A stretch of 64,000 bases of DNA from positions 1,212,696,609 to 1,212,760,608 of the forward strand of contig OX336388.2 in assembly GCA_946902985.2 (NCBI GenBank), given 5' to 3'. Source of the stretch: Meconema thalassinum (Eukaryota > Arthropoda > Insecta > Orthoptera > Tettigoniidae). A program made the translations under genes and the position numbers. Shown in pieces: positions 44,539 through 54,740 of this stretch (its first letter is position 1; the number at the start of each line of letters is the position of its first letter). The notes under the pieces were generated by a model that was not told where the DNA came from, did no database searches, and saw nothing but the letters and a program-made list of their open reading frames with translations.

Positions 44539-44766
44539 TCTGGCTGCGTGGCTCAGGGGTAACGTTCTCGCTTGCTGAGCCCAGGGTTGCAGGTTCGAAA
44601 CCTGGCGCAGTCAGCTGGCATTTGAGGGTGCGCAAATGCGAGGGAGCCGTGTCACTACATTTACTGGCACGTTAAAGATACCCTTCGGGGCAAAATTCCG
44701 GCACCCCGGCGTCTCTAAAAGCCAGGGTAGTTAAAAGGGACGTAAAACCAATAACATTATTATTAT
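44539..44766 (+). mobile_element. SINE-F nested in SINE-E
   Basis: 228 bp flanked by TATCTTACCTCCTTG at 44524-44538 and 44767-44781 (15 bp; the first bases may merge with the ATT tail). Head TCTGGCTGCGTGGCTCAGGG, B box GCAGGTTCGAAACCTGG, body GGGTGCGCAAATGCGAGGGA and CCGGCACCCCGGCGTCTC, tail GGGACGTAAAACCAATAACA plus an ATT run. Confidence 0.95.
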
Positions 44767-44889
44767 TATCTTACCTCCTTGACTTTCATAGTGCTCCAAA
44801 GAACAACAAAACTCGACATGCAAGCTGCCCTCTGGGCGTCAAATAACAAAAATTGCACCCGGCACCCGAGGCCATAATTCCCAATAGAA

Positions 44890-45404
44890 CAGGAATATTA
44901 TACAAAAAAAGTCCTGGGGCTAAAGAGGTTATACTGTTCTGGGTAGATAGCGTTCAATGGATCAAAAGTTAGTCTCCACATTAATTCTCCACCTCCCATA
45001 TGTCTGAACATTTGACTACAGCCGAGTGAGTGAGCATTGTTCATTTTGTGGTCAGTGTTGTTAAAATCGGAGACTGAGAGAGCGCAGGATCTGTGGCTGA
45101 CATCGGGCGGTGATCGATGAATGGAAGGTTACTCACGTACTCACACCAAGTCCGCCTTTGAATAAATAACAGCACGGCAAATTAATCTAGCAGTGAAACT
45201 TTCCAGTTTCTACCTCTGTCGGAGACAAGAAACTCAACAGAGCGTTCCGCGACTTGATTTAGGGACCAAGCTACCCGCCCACCGAGCTTCAAGCTACCGC
45301 CACTCACAGGACAAGCTTCGTGCTATCGAGAAGTATAGGGGCAAGTCCTTCTGTGGCCCAGGGTATGTATTGAGACTCCAAATCAAAAGAACATAGGTTC
45401 GGCA
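44890..45404. other. No gene recognised
   Basis: A 67-codon frame at 45193-45396 has no domain. No repeat boundaries were found. Confidence 0.45.
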
Positions 45405-45620
45405 ATTCTAGTCTGAGGGTTGGAATGATGTACAGTCACCCTTGTGAGGCGAAACCGAATTCGATTCCCAGATCAGCTGTCATAGAATTGGTTTCCCATG
45501 GTTTCCCAGGATGATCCCTAACGTAAGGCCACGCCCGCCTTCTTCCCAATCGTAGCCCCAACTATGATTGTACACACTGCTACAGCCTAATGAATGAAAC
45601 AGGTTATCATAGAGATTCCT
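45405..45620 (+). mobile_element. SINE-G fragment, plus strand
   Basis: ATTCTAGTCTGAGGGTTGG, CACCCTTGTGAGGC, AATTCGATTCCCAGATCAGC and core TTGGTTTCCCATGGTTTCCC; then GCCACGCCCGCCTTCTTCCC. The head is missing. Confidence 0.8.
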
Positions 45621-45739
45621 AACACACACTAGTACATGAATACGATATCGCTAAGCCTATAAATGAATCAACAACAATCTATACGTACGCAGTGTAAAGA
45701 TGGTGCTTGTGCTTGATATTGACGTGGAGGAGGGGGATT

Positions 45740-46140
45740 AATCAACCTCGTGTACGTGGGTGATGATAACTTGTCTGATAACCTGTGTTTCCTTTGTGGC
45801 GTATGTACTATTTGTGTGTGTGCATGTGTACACTTTTTTTGGAAGATACTGTAGGTTAAGTAGGATACCAGTGCCATCCCAACATTTGTCTGAAGTTAAT
45901 TGGAGAAAACAAACGAAAACCGCGTATAGGATAGCTGAGTTGCGTTTCGAGCCTACATATACCTATGGTCAGTTTACTCCGTTGGAATCGAACCCACCTC
46001 TTCTCTGTATTGCCTCGCGAGGCTGAGTGTACCGCGTTCCAGCCCTCAGACCAGAATTAAACTTCCTGGCAGAGCCGGGAATGCAAACCGGGCTACCATG
46101 GAGACAGCCAAGAATGCTGGCCACTATGCAACGAGGCGGA
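45740..46140 (-). mobile_element. SINE-G copy, minus strand
   Basis: Minus-strand head near 46130 (GTTGCATAGTGGCCAGCATT), B box GGTTTGCATTCCCGGCTC, AATTCTGGTCTGAGGGCTGG, ACTCAGCCTCGCGAGGC, then a diverged core and a tail with AACACAGGTTATCAGACAAG. It lies back to back with the fragment at 45405. Confidence 0.82.
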
Positions 46141-46174
46141 CAATATCATCATCAATGAGAATAATTCCGAAACT

Positions 46175-46522
46175 AACGGTTGATTTAGCCATGGTCGTTA
46201 CGGCATGACAGCTGGCAGTCGCTCACATCCGGGAGGCGAGGAGGTTCGAATCCCCCCGCCGGCAACTTTGAAGATGGTCTTCTGTGGTTTCCCATCTTCC
46301 TTCCAGGCAAATGCCGGGGTTGGTCCCTAACTATAGGCCACAGCCGCAACCTTCCAAGTCCACTTCCTTACATTGAAAACTTTCCTCCCCAGACAACACT
46401 CCACACGCGACAGTACTTGTAGCTCACCCATTGGGTGTCCGCCTCGAAGAACCACAAAACTGGCGAGCCGAACATGTCCTCGGACACTCCCGGCACTAAA
46501 AGCCATACGCTAAAAAAAAAAA
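46175..46522 (+). mobile_element. SINE-D copy
   Basis: 348 bp with a 7-bp duplication CGAAACT at 46168-46174 and 46523-46529. B box GAGGTTCGAATCC, core TTCTGTGGTTTCCCATCTTC, GCAAATGCCGGGGTTGG, ACATGTCCTCGGACACTCCC and an A tail after CATACGCT. Matches 2411-2738 throughout. Confidence 0.93.
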
Positions 46523-46644
46523 CGAAACTGTCTCCATCACTTTTATTTTTCTAAATTTTTAGTTAGTGATCCACCTATGATGATCATGATTTCTGATGCG
46601 TGTAATGCTTTAGGTTGAATGGCCGTGCTATAGTGTTATATTGA

Positions 46645-46975
46645 AGGCTTCGATGGCGTAGTGGGTAGTATGTTGAACTTTCCTGCCCAAGATAGCGTGT
46701 TCAAACCCGGCCGAAGTCGTCGGATTTTTAAGAGCGTTAAAATCCTTCAGTATGCCTTCCTTCGGTGGGGAAGTAAAGCCAGCGGGCCCATGTTCAAGAT
46801 GTATAGCATGTAAAAGAACCTACCACTACAAATGGCAGTGTGTAGCTAAATTTGTTGGTTATTTGGCTAGAAACGCTCTATCAAGTTCCAAAGTTCACCA
46901 CTGGGAGATAGTGACGTCTGGTAGCCAAAGTTGGAACTACTTGAAATCGAAAATCTTCATTAATCTCATCTCATC
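46645..46975 (+). mobile_element. SINE-B, diverged and tail-less
   Basis: Head GGCTTCGATGGCGTAGTGGG, B box GTTCAAACCCGGCCG, TTTTTAAGAGCGTTAAAAT, GGGGAAGTAAAGCC. The tail is replaced at about 46976 by the 3' part of SINE-D. Confidence 0.82.
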
Positions 46976-47090
46976 CACACCTGATGGTACTTGTAGCTCA
47001 CCCCATGGGTGTCCGCATAGAAGCAGCTACAATCTCTGGCGAGCCGAACATATCCTCGGACACTCCTGGCACCAAACGCCATACGCTAAT
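46976..47090 (+). mobile_element. SINE-D 3' fragment joined to SINE-B
   Basis: GGTACTTGTAGCTCACCCCA to CATACGCTAATT matches the SINE-D 3' end (about 46412-46512). It follows the truncated SINE-B without a gap and may be a recombination or template-switch junction. Confidence 0.82.
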
Positions 47091-47104
47091 TAAATTAACT
47101 AAAT

Positions 47105-47420
47105 AATAACTGTTTTAATTTTCATTTACGAAATTTGATTTTTTGTCGTATCTGTTCCAGGTGATTCTAGAGCCTTTTTGTAATTTATATAATATCCCTT
47201 TGTTTGCTTCACGATTTAATCCAGATGATTGTATGATTTCCCCTAAGTATTTAAAATAATTTACCTGGGGGATTTTTTAAGCTGAGTAATCATAAGTCCT
47301 TTGTCTAAGTATAGAGGAGACCCTTCCATGTATTTTGAGTTTTCTCATATGAAATTTGAAATCCAGTTTTACGAGCAATTTCATGTATTTTTGCCAGGGA
47401 ATGGGTTATAATTATTTTTT
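47105..47420 (-). pseudogene. LINE fragment, post-RT region
   Basis: Not in a single frame. The minus strand gives LAKIHEIARKTGFQISYEKT, then stops, then in another frame KYLGEIIQSSGLNREANKG. This is the strand after the YADD box (GLxISxxKT) followed by the FKYLGE block, as in LINE B (GLRISFDKTK, then FKYLGEWIN). Both ends are truncated. Confidence 0.7.
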
Positions 47421-47435
47421 ATTGTTATATTAACA

Positions 47436-47440
<5 letters not shown>

Positions 47441-47470
<30 letters not shown>
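47441..47470. repeat. ATT microsatellite
   Basis: About ten ATT units ending directly at the Helitron start (47471). Confidence 0.9.
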
Positions 47471-47471
<1 letters not shown>

Positions 47472-50132
47472 CATACTAATATATAAAAATGAGATGGTGT
47501 GTGTCTGTCTTTCTGTCTGTCTGTCTGTCTGTTACCTAATAACGCAAGAACCACTAGTCCGATTTAAATGAAATTTTGCATGGATGTAGCTGAAATACCA
47601 GGTTTACATATAGGATACTTTTAATTTCGATATTTTGCACTATTAAGGAATGGCGACCATTTTAGTGACGTCACTACACCCTTTGGTTTCAAAATTTCAT
47701 AATTCCATATCAAATAAATAGAGAACGGTAGGAAATAGCAAACTTTTGATGGCACATACGAGCTTTGAAATTTAATTTCCTATCCGAAAGGTCCTTATCA
47801 CTTTTCGTGTATCTCCAACGGTGAGCGAGTAAAACCTACCTTTGTGACGTCACTACACCCTTTGGTTTCAAAATTTCATATTTCCATTTCAAATAAAAAG
47901 AGAACGCTAAGAAATAGCAAACTTTTCATGGTATACACGAGCTTTAGCATTTAATTTTCTATCCAAAAGGTTCTTATAACTTTTCGTGTATCTCCGACGG
48001 TTAGCGAGTATAACCTAAATTTGTGCAATCAAACACGGTCAACACCGAGCGGTGCAGTATATCTATATATATATAAATAGAATATTTGTCTGTTTTTTTT
48101 CTGAATTTCTACGGAAATTTGAGTTATTTACACGTTTCAGACTGTTTTATGATAGATGCGCGCGAAAATAATGTTTTGGTCTGTCTGTTTGTTTGATTGT
48201 CTGTGGACAAATTTGTTCCCTTATAACTCGAGTACGGCTGGGTGTATCAACGTAAAATTTGGTACAGATATCCATCAGAGGCACGACACTAATCATTGAT
48301 GTAACCCTTCTCCGTACCTCTCATAAAAGGGGGCCTACCCCCTTAAAATGCATGCTGAAATAGGAGTAGAAGGACGAGACAAAAATCATTTTCAGCTCCT
48401 CGATGCAAGAGACAAAACTCGGGGGCCCTGAAGGGTCCCCGAAATCCACATTTTAAGGCCCTAAAACCAACCGTTTTTGAGATATTCCCAGAAAACTAAT
48501 TTCATTTAATAAACTAATGAACGAATACAAGCCGGTAACCATGGCAACAGATTCTCAGAGGTCCATCTATTGCTGTAAGACGCAATGCAATTCCATTAAT
48601 TACATTGGTGTGAAAGTTTGCAAAGGCCTAGAAGGTTATCACGGAACCAAATTAAGCTGTAGAATTCATCAATACGTATAATGCGCTTAAGGGGGTCAAG
48701 GGGTACAGTAGAATTTTTTCACGCGATTTACACCTCCGGGTGTGGTACGGCAGGTCTATTATATTCCTATCCCTATATTATATTATTATTATTATATTAT
48801 GGCGTACAACGAGGAGACAAAGCCCCCTCGGTGCCAGAAACAAAACTTGGGGGCCCTAAAGGATCCTCGAAAACTACATCATAAGGCCCTAAAACCAAAA
48901 GTATCTGAAATATTCCCAGAAAACTAATTTAATTTAACAAACTAATGAAGGAATGGAAATCCCTAACCATGACAACATTATCTCAAAGGGTGGCATCCAA
49001 CTTTCCATCTATTTCTGTAAGAAGTAATGTCACTCTATTTATTACATTTCTGTGAAAGTTTGCAAATGGCTATACGGTTATCACGGAACCAACGTAGACT
49101 GTATAATTCATCAATGCAATTAAGGGGGTCAAGGGGTAACCTAGATTTTTTTCATGCAAATTTCACGTGCGACATATAGTACAGAAGGACTATTATATCT
49201 CCAAACATTTGCAAAGTGAAATGCCATGCCCTGTGGTTCAGATTCCACGTAAAATGGAGGTCCCGTGGCTTATGATCTCGCGATTAATGGTCACGTAAAA
49301 CTACAATCATCCTTTATATCTCCAAACAGCAACATTATTTTCAAAAATTCCTGAATTGAATCAGCATTTTTTGCGGCTTTTAGGAATTTGGGCCATTTGA
49401 GACTAAAGAACCTGAATTTTCATGCACCAAAAGAATTTATAATTTATGAAAGAGGTCTTCCAGTGTATGTGGACCTAACACAGCGTAGAGGGTCATTTTT
49501 ATGTGAGGTGTATTGCGTTTCGTCTACAAGTCGTTCAATTCTATTTCACGTCAAGGAGTACAAGTTAGGTGAATTTAGTTTGAGAGCAAATTTTAACTAA
49601 TCTTTCTTTTGTCGACATACGGGTTCATCGTAAGGATGATTTTGTTTGATACTGTATGGCAGATATACCCATATTTGGATATCTGGGTGATATGTTGTAG
49701 ACAATAGAATTGTCTGTCTGCCTTTCTGTGTATCTTTATGTACGCCTATAAATCGTGTTCGGATGCTTGGTGCATCGTAAAATTAGGTACGGTAAACATG
49801 AGTCAATACACCAATCATTTATAAAACTCCTCACCGTACTTTTCAAACAGTAGAAGGGTGGATATAGGGGAAAACGTCTCAAAATACATGCTAAAATAGG
49901 CGAAATATAAAAAATTATCTTAGAAGGACGATTCGCGAGTCTATAAGGGGTCTCCGAAAACCACATTTTAAGGCCCTTAAATTAACAGTGTGTGTGGTAT
50001 TCCCTGAAAACTAACTTCGTTCTGATAAACTTATGAAGGAATGAAAAACCGCTAACCATTGCAAGAGTAGCTCAATTGATAATGTCTGGTGTTAATATAT
50101 AACACCGTTCGAAGGACGGGTACTTCTACTAA
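47471..50132 (+). mobile_element. Non-autonomous Helitron, tandem copy 1
   Basis: Starts TCATACTAATATATAAAAAT after A (47470) and ends with near-perfect hairpin CCGTTC-GAA-GGACGG (50105-50119) and CTAA (50129-50132). It contains modules that each open with a GTCTGTCTG-type run (about 47502, 48080, 49710) and strings such as TGCATGGATGTAGCTG and AATTTGGTACAGATATCC. No coding domain. A SINE-I lies at 49208-49315. Confidence 0.85.
49208..49315 (+). mobile_element. SINE-I 3' fragment in Helitron copy 1
   Basis: 108 bp flanked by a perfect 13-bp duplication ATATCTCCAAACA at 49195-49207 and 49316-49328. Contains GAAATGCCATGCCCTGTGG and TCCCGTGGCTTATGATCTCG. It is absent from the matching place in copy 2 (about 51988-52000), which confirms insertion. 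5' truncated. Confidence 0.95.
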
Positions 50133-50689
50133 ACTAATATATAAAAATGAGATGGTGTGTGTCTGTCTTTCTTTCTGTCTGTGTGCTACTCAATAACGCA
50201 AGAACCACTGCTCCGATTTAAATGAAATTTTGCATGGATGTAGCTGATTTACCAGGTTTACATATAGGATACATTTTATTTCGATAATTTGCACTATTAA
50301 AAATGGCGACCATTTTAGTGACGTCACTACACACTTTAATCAAAACTTCATATTTCCTTATCAAATAAAAAGAGAACGCTAAGAAATAGCAAACTTTTGA
50401 CGGTACATACGAGCTTCACTTTTCTTTTATCTCCAACGGTTAGCGAGTAAAACCCACATTTATGACGTCACTACACCCTTTGGTTTCAAAATTTGATATT
50501 TCCATTTCAAATAAAAAGAGAACGCTAAGAAATAGCAACCTTTTGATGGCATACATGAGCTTTAAAATTCAATTTTCTATCCAAAAGGTCCTTAACACTT
50601 TTCGTGTATCTCCAACGGTTAGCGAGTAAAACCTAAATTTGTGCAATAAAACACGGTCAACACCGAGCCGTGCAGTATATCTCTACATA

Positions 50690-50882
50690 TGAGCCGTTGA
50701 GGGCGCAAGTGGTGTAACTCCTCTCGGAATTACAGGGAAGTCTGAACCTTATGGCAAGCAGGGATAGGTCAGGGCCAGTGTGTGTGAAGCATTGGAAGTG
50801 AGCATTGCGTCTGTCAGCCACAAAGGTTAGACTTGCCTGTTATTCCGAGAGGAGTTACACCACTTGGGCTTTCAACGGCTCA
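50690..50882. mobile_element. MITE with about 60-bp terminal inverted repeats
   Basis: 193 bp, starting TGAGCCGTTGAGGGCGCAAG and ending with its inverted form (about 55 of 60 bp alike), flanked by TA. The inner inverted part carries GTGGTGTAACTCCTCTCGGA. Removing it plus one TA gives the same length as copy 1 at the same place (48064-48083). No coding capacity. TA duplication suggests Tc1/mariner-type mobilisation. Confidence 0.92.
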
Positions 50883-52816
50883 TATATAAATAGAAAATTT
50901 GTCTGTTTTTTTTTTCTGAATTTCTACGGAAATTTGAGTTATTTACACGTTTCAGACTGTTTTATTATAGATGCGCGCGAAAATAATGTTTTGGTCTGTC
51001 TGTCTGTTTGTTTGATTGTGGACAACTTTGTTCTCTTATAAATCGAGAACGGCTGGGTGTATCAACGCAAAATTTGGTACAGATATCCATCAGAGGCACG
51101 ACACTAATCATTGATGTATCTCTTCTCTGTACCTATCATAAAAGGGAGCATACCCCCTTAAAAATACATGCTGAAATAGGAGTAGAAGGACGAGACAAAG
51201 CACATTTTCAGCTCCTCAATGTGAGAGATAACATTCGGGGGCCCTAAAAACACATTTTAAGGTCCTACGTCCAACCGTTTTTGAGATATTCCCAGAAAAC
51301 TAATTTAATTTAATAAACTACTGAACGAATGCAAGCCGATAACCATGGCAACAGATTCGCAGAGGTCCATCTATTGCTGTAAGACGCAATGCTATTCCAT
51401 TAATTACATTAGGGTGAAAGTTTGCAAACGGATAGATGGTTATTATGGAACCAAATTAAGCTGTAAATTTCATCAATATGTAAAATGCGCTTAAGGGGGT
51501 CAAGGGGTAGTCTAGAATTTTTTCACGCGATTTACACCTGCGGGTGTGGTATGGCAGGTCTATTATATTCCTATCCCTATATTATATTATATTATTATTA
51601 GTAGTATTATATTATGGCGTACAACGACGAGACAAACCCCTCGGTGCCAGAAATAAAACTCTAGGGTCCTCGAAAACTACATTATAAGGCTCTTAAACCA
51701 ACAGTTTCTGAAACATTCCCAGAAAACTAATTAAATTTAATTTAACAAACTAATGAAGGAATGCAAATCCGTAACCAAGACAACATTATCTCAAGGGGTG
51801 GCATCCAACTTTCCATCTATTTCAGTAAGAAGCGATTTATTACATTTATTACATTTCTCTGAAAGTTTGCAAATATAAGGTTATCACGGAACCAACGTAG
51901 GCTGTATAATTCACCAATGCAATTAAGGGGGTCAAGGGGTAATCTAGGATTCTTTCATGCAATTTTCACGTGCGACATATAGTACAGAAGGTCTATTATA
52001 TCTCCAAACAACAACATTATTTTCAAAAATTCCTGAATTGATTCAGCATTTTTTGCGGCTTTTAGGAATTTGGGCCATTTGAGACTAAAGAACCTGAATT
52101 TTCATGCACCACAAGCTTTTATAATTTATGATAGAGGTCTTCCTGTGTATGGGGACCCAACACAACGTAGAGGGTCAGTTTTTATGTGACGTGTATTGCG
52201 TTTCATCTACAAGACTTTCAAATCTATTTCATGTCAGGAAGTACACGTTTAGTTTGAGAGCACATTTCAACTAATCTTTTTTCTTTTCTTTTTTTTTGTC
52301 GACATACGGGTTCATCGTAAGGATGAGTTTCTTTGATACTGTGTGGTAGATATACCCATATTTGGATTTCTGGGTGATATGTTGTAGACAATAGAATTGT
52401 CTGTCTGTCTTTCTGTGTATCCTTATGTACGCCTATAACTCATGTTCGGATGCTTGGTGCATCGTAAAATTAGGTATGGTAAACATGAGTCAATACACCA
52501 ATCATTTATAAAACTCTTCACCGTACTTTTCATACAGTAGAAGGGTGGATATAGGGAAAAACTTCTCAAAATACATACTAAAATAGGCGAAATATAAAAA
52601 TTATCCTAGAAGGACGACCAAAGCATATGTTGCACTTCTCAATGTGAGACAAAAAATTCGCGAGTCTATAAAGGATCTCCGAAAACCACATTATAAGGCC
52701 CTTAAATTAACAGTGTGTGTGATATTCCCAGAAAATTAACTTCGTTCTGATAACCTTATGAAGGAATTACAAGCCGCTAACCATTGCAACAGTAGCTCAA
52801 TTGATAATGTCTGGTG

Positions 52817-52889
52817 CGTCTCTAAAAGCAACAGTACTTAAAAGGGATGTAACACCAATAACATTGTTATTATTATTATTATTATTATT
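52817..52889 (+). mobile_element. SINE-F 3' fragment in Helitron copy 2
   Basis: 73 bp flanked by a perfect 13-bp duplication ATAATGTCTGGTG at 52804-52816 and 52890-52902. Reads CGTCTCTAAAAGCAACAGTA, GGGATGTAACACCAATAACA and an ATT run. It is absent from copy 1. Strongly 5' truncated, as expected of LINE-driven insertion. Confidence 0.95.
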
Positions 52890-52971
52890 ATAATGTCTGG
52901 TGTTAACACCAAACACCGTTCGAAGAACGGGTACTTCTGCTAGTTATTTATAATGAAAGCAAAATACTGAC

Positions 52972-53085
52972 CTCATCTCCATAGGTAGGTCTATTTGATT
53001 TTTGATGAATGTTCACTAGTACTTCAAGTCTTGTCCTGCTGAATAATTCTTGCAGTGAAATTATCCGATCCTTTTGCTTAAAAAG
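52972..53085 (-). other. Exon-like open segment
   Basis: The minus strand reads LFKQKDRIISLQELFSRTRL and VLVNIHQKSN, ends with GATGAG then GTCAGT (a plausible splice donor), and starts after an AG at about 53086. I cannot assign a family. It could be an exon of a host gene, a retroelement scrap or chance. The Helitron ends only 29 bp away. Confidence 0.25.
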
Positions 53086-53202
53086 CTTGAATGTACTGTA
53101 TATTAATCAATTAATTTTGCATGTTACGTTTCAAAAATGATTAGTCTATTAGAAAGAAATGTGCATTCGGTTAATTAATCGGTTTTTTGAAAAATAAATA
53201 TT

Positions 53203-53472
53203 TTATTTTAAAAAGGTCATTGCGGAGAGCACACTGCAAGTTGGAACTTTGTGTTGAGTGATGCATAGCAGCTCCACAATTCCCGTCAAGCGCTCCACAC
53301 AATGTACCCGAAAGTCCTCCTTGCCACCATTGTTAGTCCTAATATCCGCACAGTGCTTGCTTATTTTACAGGCTACCTGCTCTCCAGATCGGAAGTACAG
53401 GAAATGAACTTTATTGGAAATGGCAGCTAGCTTGTGGTGGAATATAATTGGATACAGAGCGGACTCTGACAC
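53203..53472 (-). other. Unassigned open frame
   Basis: An 89-codon frame without a recognisable domain (for example HCADIRTNNGGKEDF). It has no ATG at its start and a stop shortly upstream. An AG precedes TGTCAGAG at its start, so an exon is possible, but support is weak. Confidence 0.2.
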
Positions 53473-53862
53473 TAGTTCGGGTCACCTCATTAGCGATTCA
53501 ACTTAACACGCGAGATTCTCACGAACACTCTGTTATATACAATCTCTATTTGACTGGTTTTTTTTTTCAGGGATGTGCAGTGGAGTGGAATGAAACTAAA
53601 AGGGAATGAAATTAAGTGGTTTCCATACAGGATATTCCGGAGTGAAATTATAATGTGAAAAGGAATCAAATTAAAAGTTACATAATTGGAACTGTATTAC
53701 AAGATAAAAAATTAAATACAAAACTCAGAACAATATTGAAATGTAAATAGCTGATTAAACTCGGAGTGGAATTAAAAATGGAGTGATACACGAGGTACTA
53801 TCAGTAAGAACTGCGCTCATGCTCTTCTATATCAAGATAGCACCTACAGCATGCAATAAACA

Positions 53863-54213
53863 ATGTATGGCCGTACCTTACTAAGACCAACCCGAAGACA
53901 CTGGAATCTGTGAAGACCACCAGCCCTACCTGAAAGGAGCTCTACGGTTACATGGAACAGCCCTGACACGGTTAGTATACAAATTCGTAGAAACTGATTT
54001 CTTCATCAGGAAGATTATGATAAGCAACAATCTAGAAGCCACACCAGCATACGAGAAAGAGAGCATAAGGCCATAGCAATAGATTCCGACTTCTACGAAA
54101 CTCCTGAAATGGCCACAGATGAATGGGAAGACCATACCTTTGATTTGCGACATGTCTACGAGGACTGTGACCCACCATGGGCACCCACATATTCTTTTCA
54201 GGGAGTGGAGTAG
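53863..54213 (+). pseudogene. Small unassigned protein, broken by two frameshifts
   Basis: Three consecutive open pieces in three frames give a coherent, acidic-ended protein of about 116 residues: 53863-53913 (from an ATG), 53912-54076 (PYLKGALRLHGTALTRL, VYKFVETDFFIRK) and 54058-54213 (DSDFYETPEMATDEWEDH, then DLRHVYEDCDPPWAP, stop TAG). Each break is short and the pieces do not overlap other repeats. It looks like an intronless copy of a host gene. I do not recognise the family. A poly-G run follows the stop. Confidence 0.5.
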
Positions 54214-54740
54214 GGGGGGGGGGGGCAAAGTAATATTTTTCATTTCATTACCTACCTGTCACTTGGTGATGATGAGACGTACCCCCGCCCGCAATTTTCA
54301 TTTCATTTCTTACTTGTTTCGTGATATTAATTATTTTTGCTGCTCTGAAACCGTTGGGTACCCGTACATGGTCTTTATGGCATGAATGGTAGGAATAGTT
54401 TTTTTAAGTTCAGAGTTTTTGTCCACAGAAGTTCGCTTTTCTTTGTGGATCATCGTCATAATGCTCATTTCCTAAAAACAGGCAAAAAGTAGTTGTATCA
54501 CCATTTATTGACAAAAATAAAAATCAAGCAGTTCATTAAAATGGTAATGTTAATCCAGTTCGACGATTTTATAAATAACTGGAGATATTTTCAATTAATC
54601 CCAAATTACTTAGTTAAATATAACTGTGGAATTATCCCTACATCTAAATCAGCAACATCAATTTATGAAATAAACTGGTGGATTCCAGGTGGAGGTGTTC
54701 ACGGTCCCTCATTGTGCCCCCCCCCCCCCCCTCCCTCTAC

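Larger units (their letters stand above)
44200..44884 (+). mobile_element. SINE-E copy with two nested insertions
   Basis: Head GCGGTGTGTGAGTGGTTATC, B box GCAGGTTCACTCCTGG, AGTAGGCCGTGTTCATAATG, CGGGATTTTCCGCCAACAC, ACATGCAAGCTGCCCTCTGG and the end GCACCCGAGGCCATA. It is interrupted at 44380-44439 and 44539-44766; without them it is about as long as the copy at 58500. Confidence 0.9.
50133..52943 (+). mobile_element. Non-autonomous Helitron, tandem copy 2
   Basis: Begins ACTAATATATAAAAATGAGA immediately after copy 1's CTAA; four bases of the copy-1 start (TCAT) are missing. Ends with perfect hairpin CCGTTC-GAA-GAACGG and CTAG (52940-52943) before T. After removing the nested MITE and SINE piece, it is about as long as copy 1 without its SINE (about 2.53 and 2.54 kb). 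Confidence 0.85.

Noticed and set aside
54699..54740. Gly-rich C-terminal end of the 54741-54879 candidate
   Set aside because: The Gly run is only the translation of a C run on the plus strand; I place the exon end before it.
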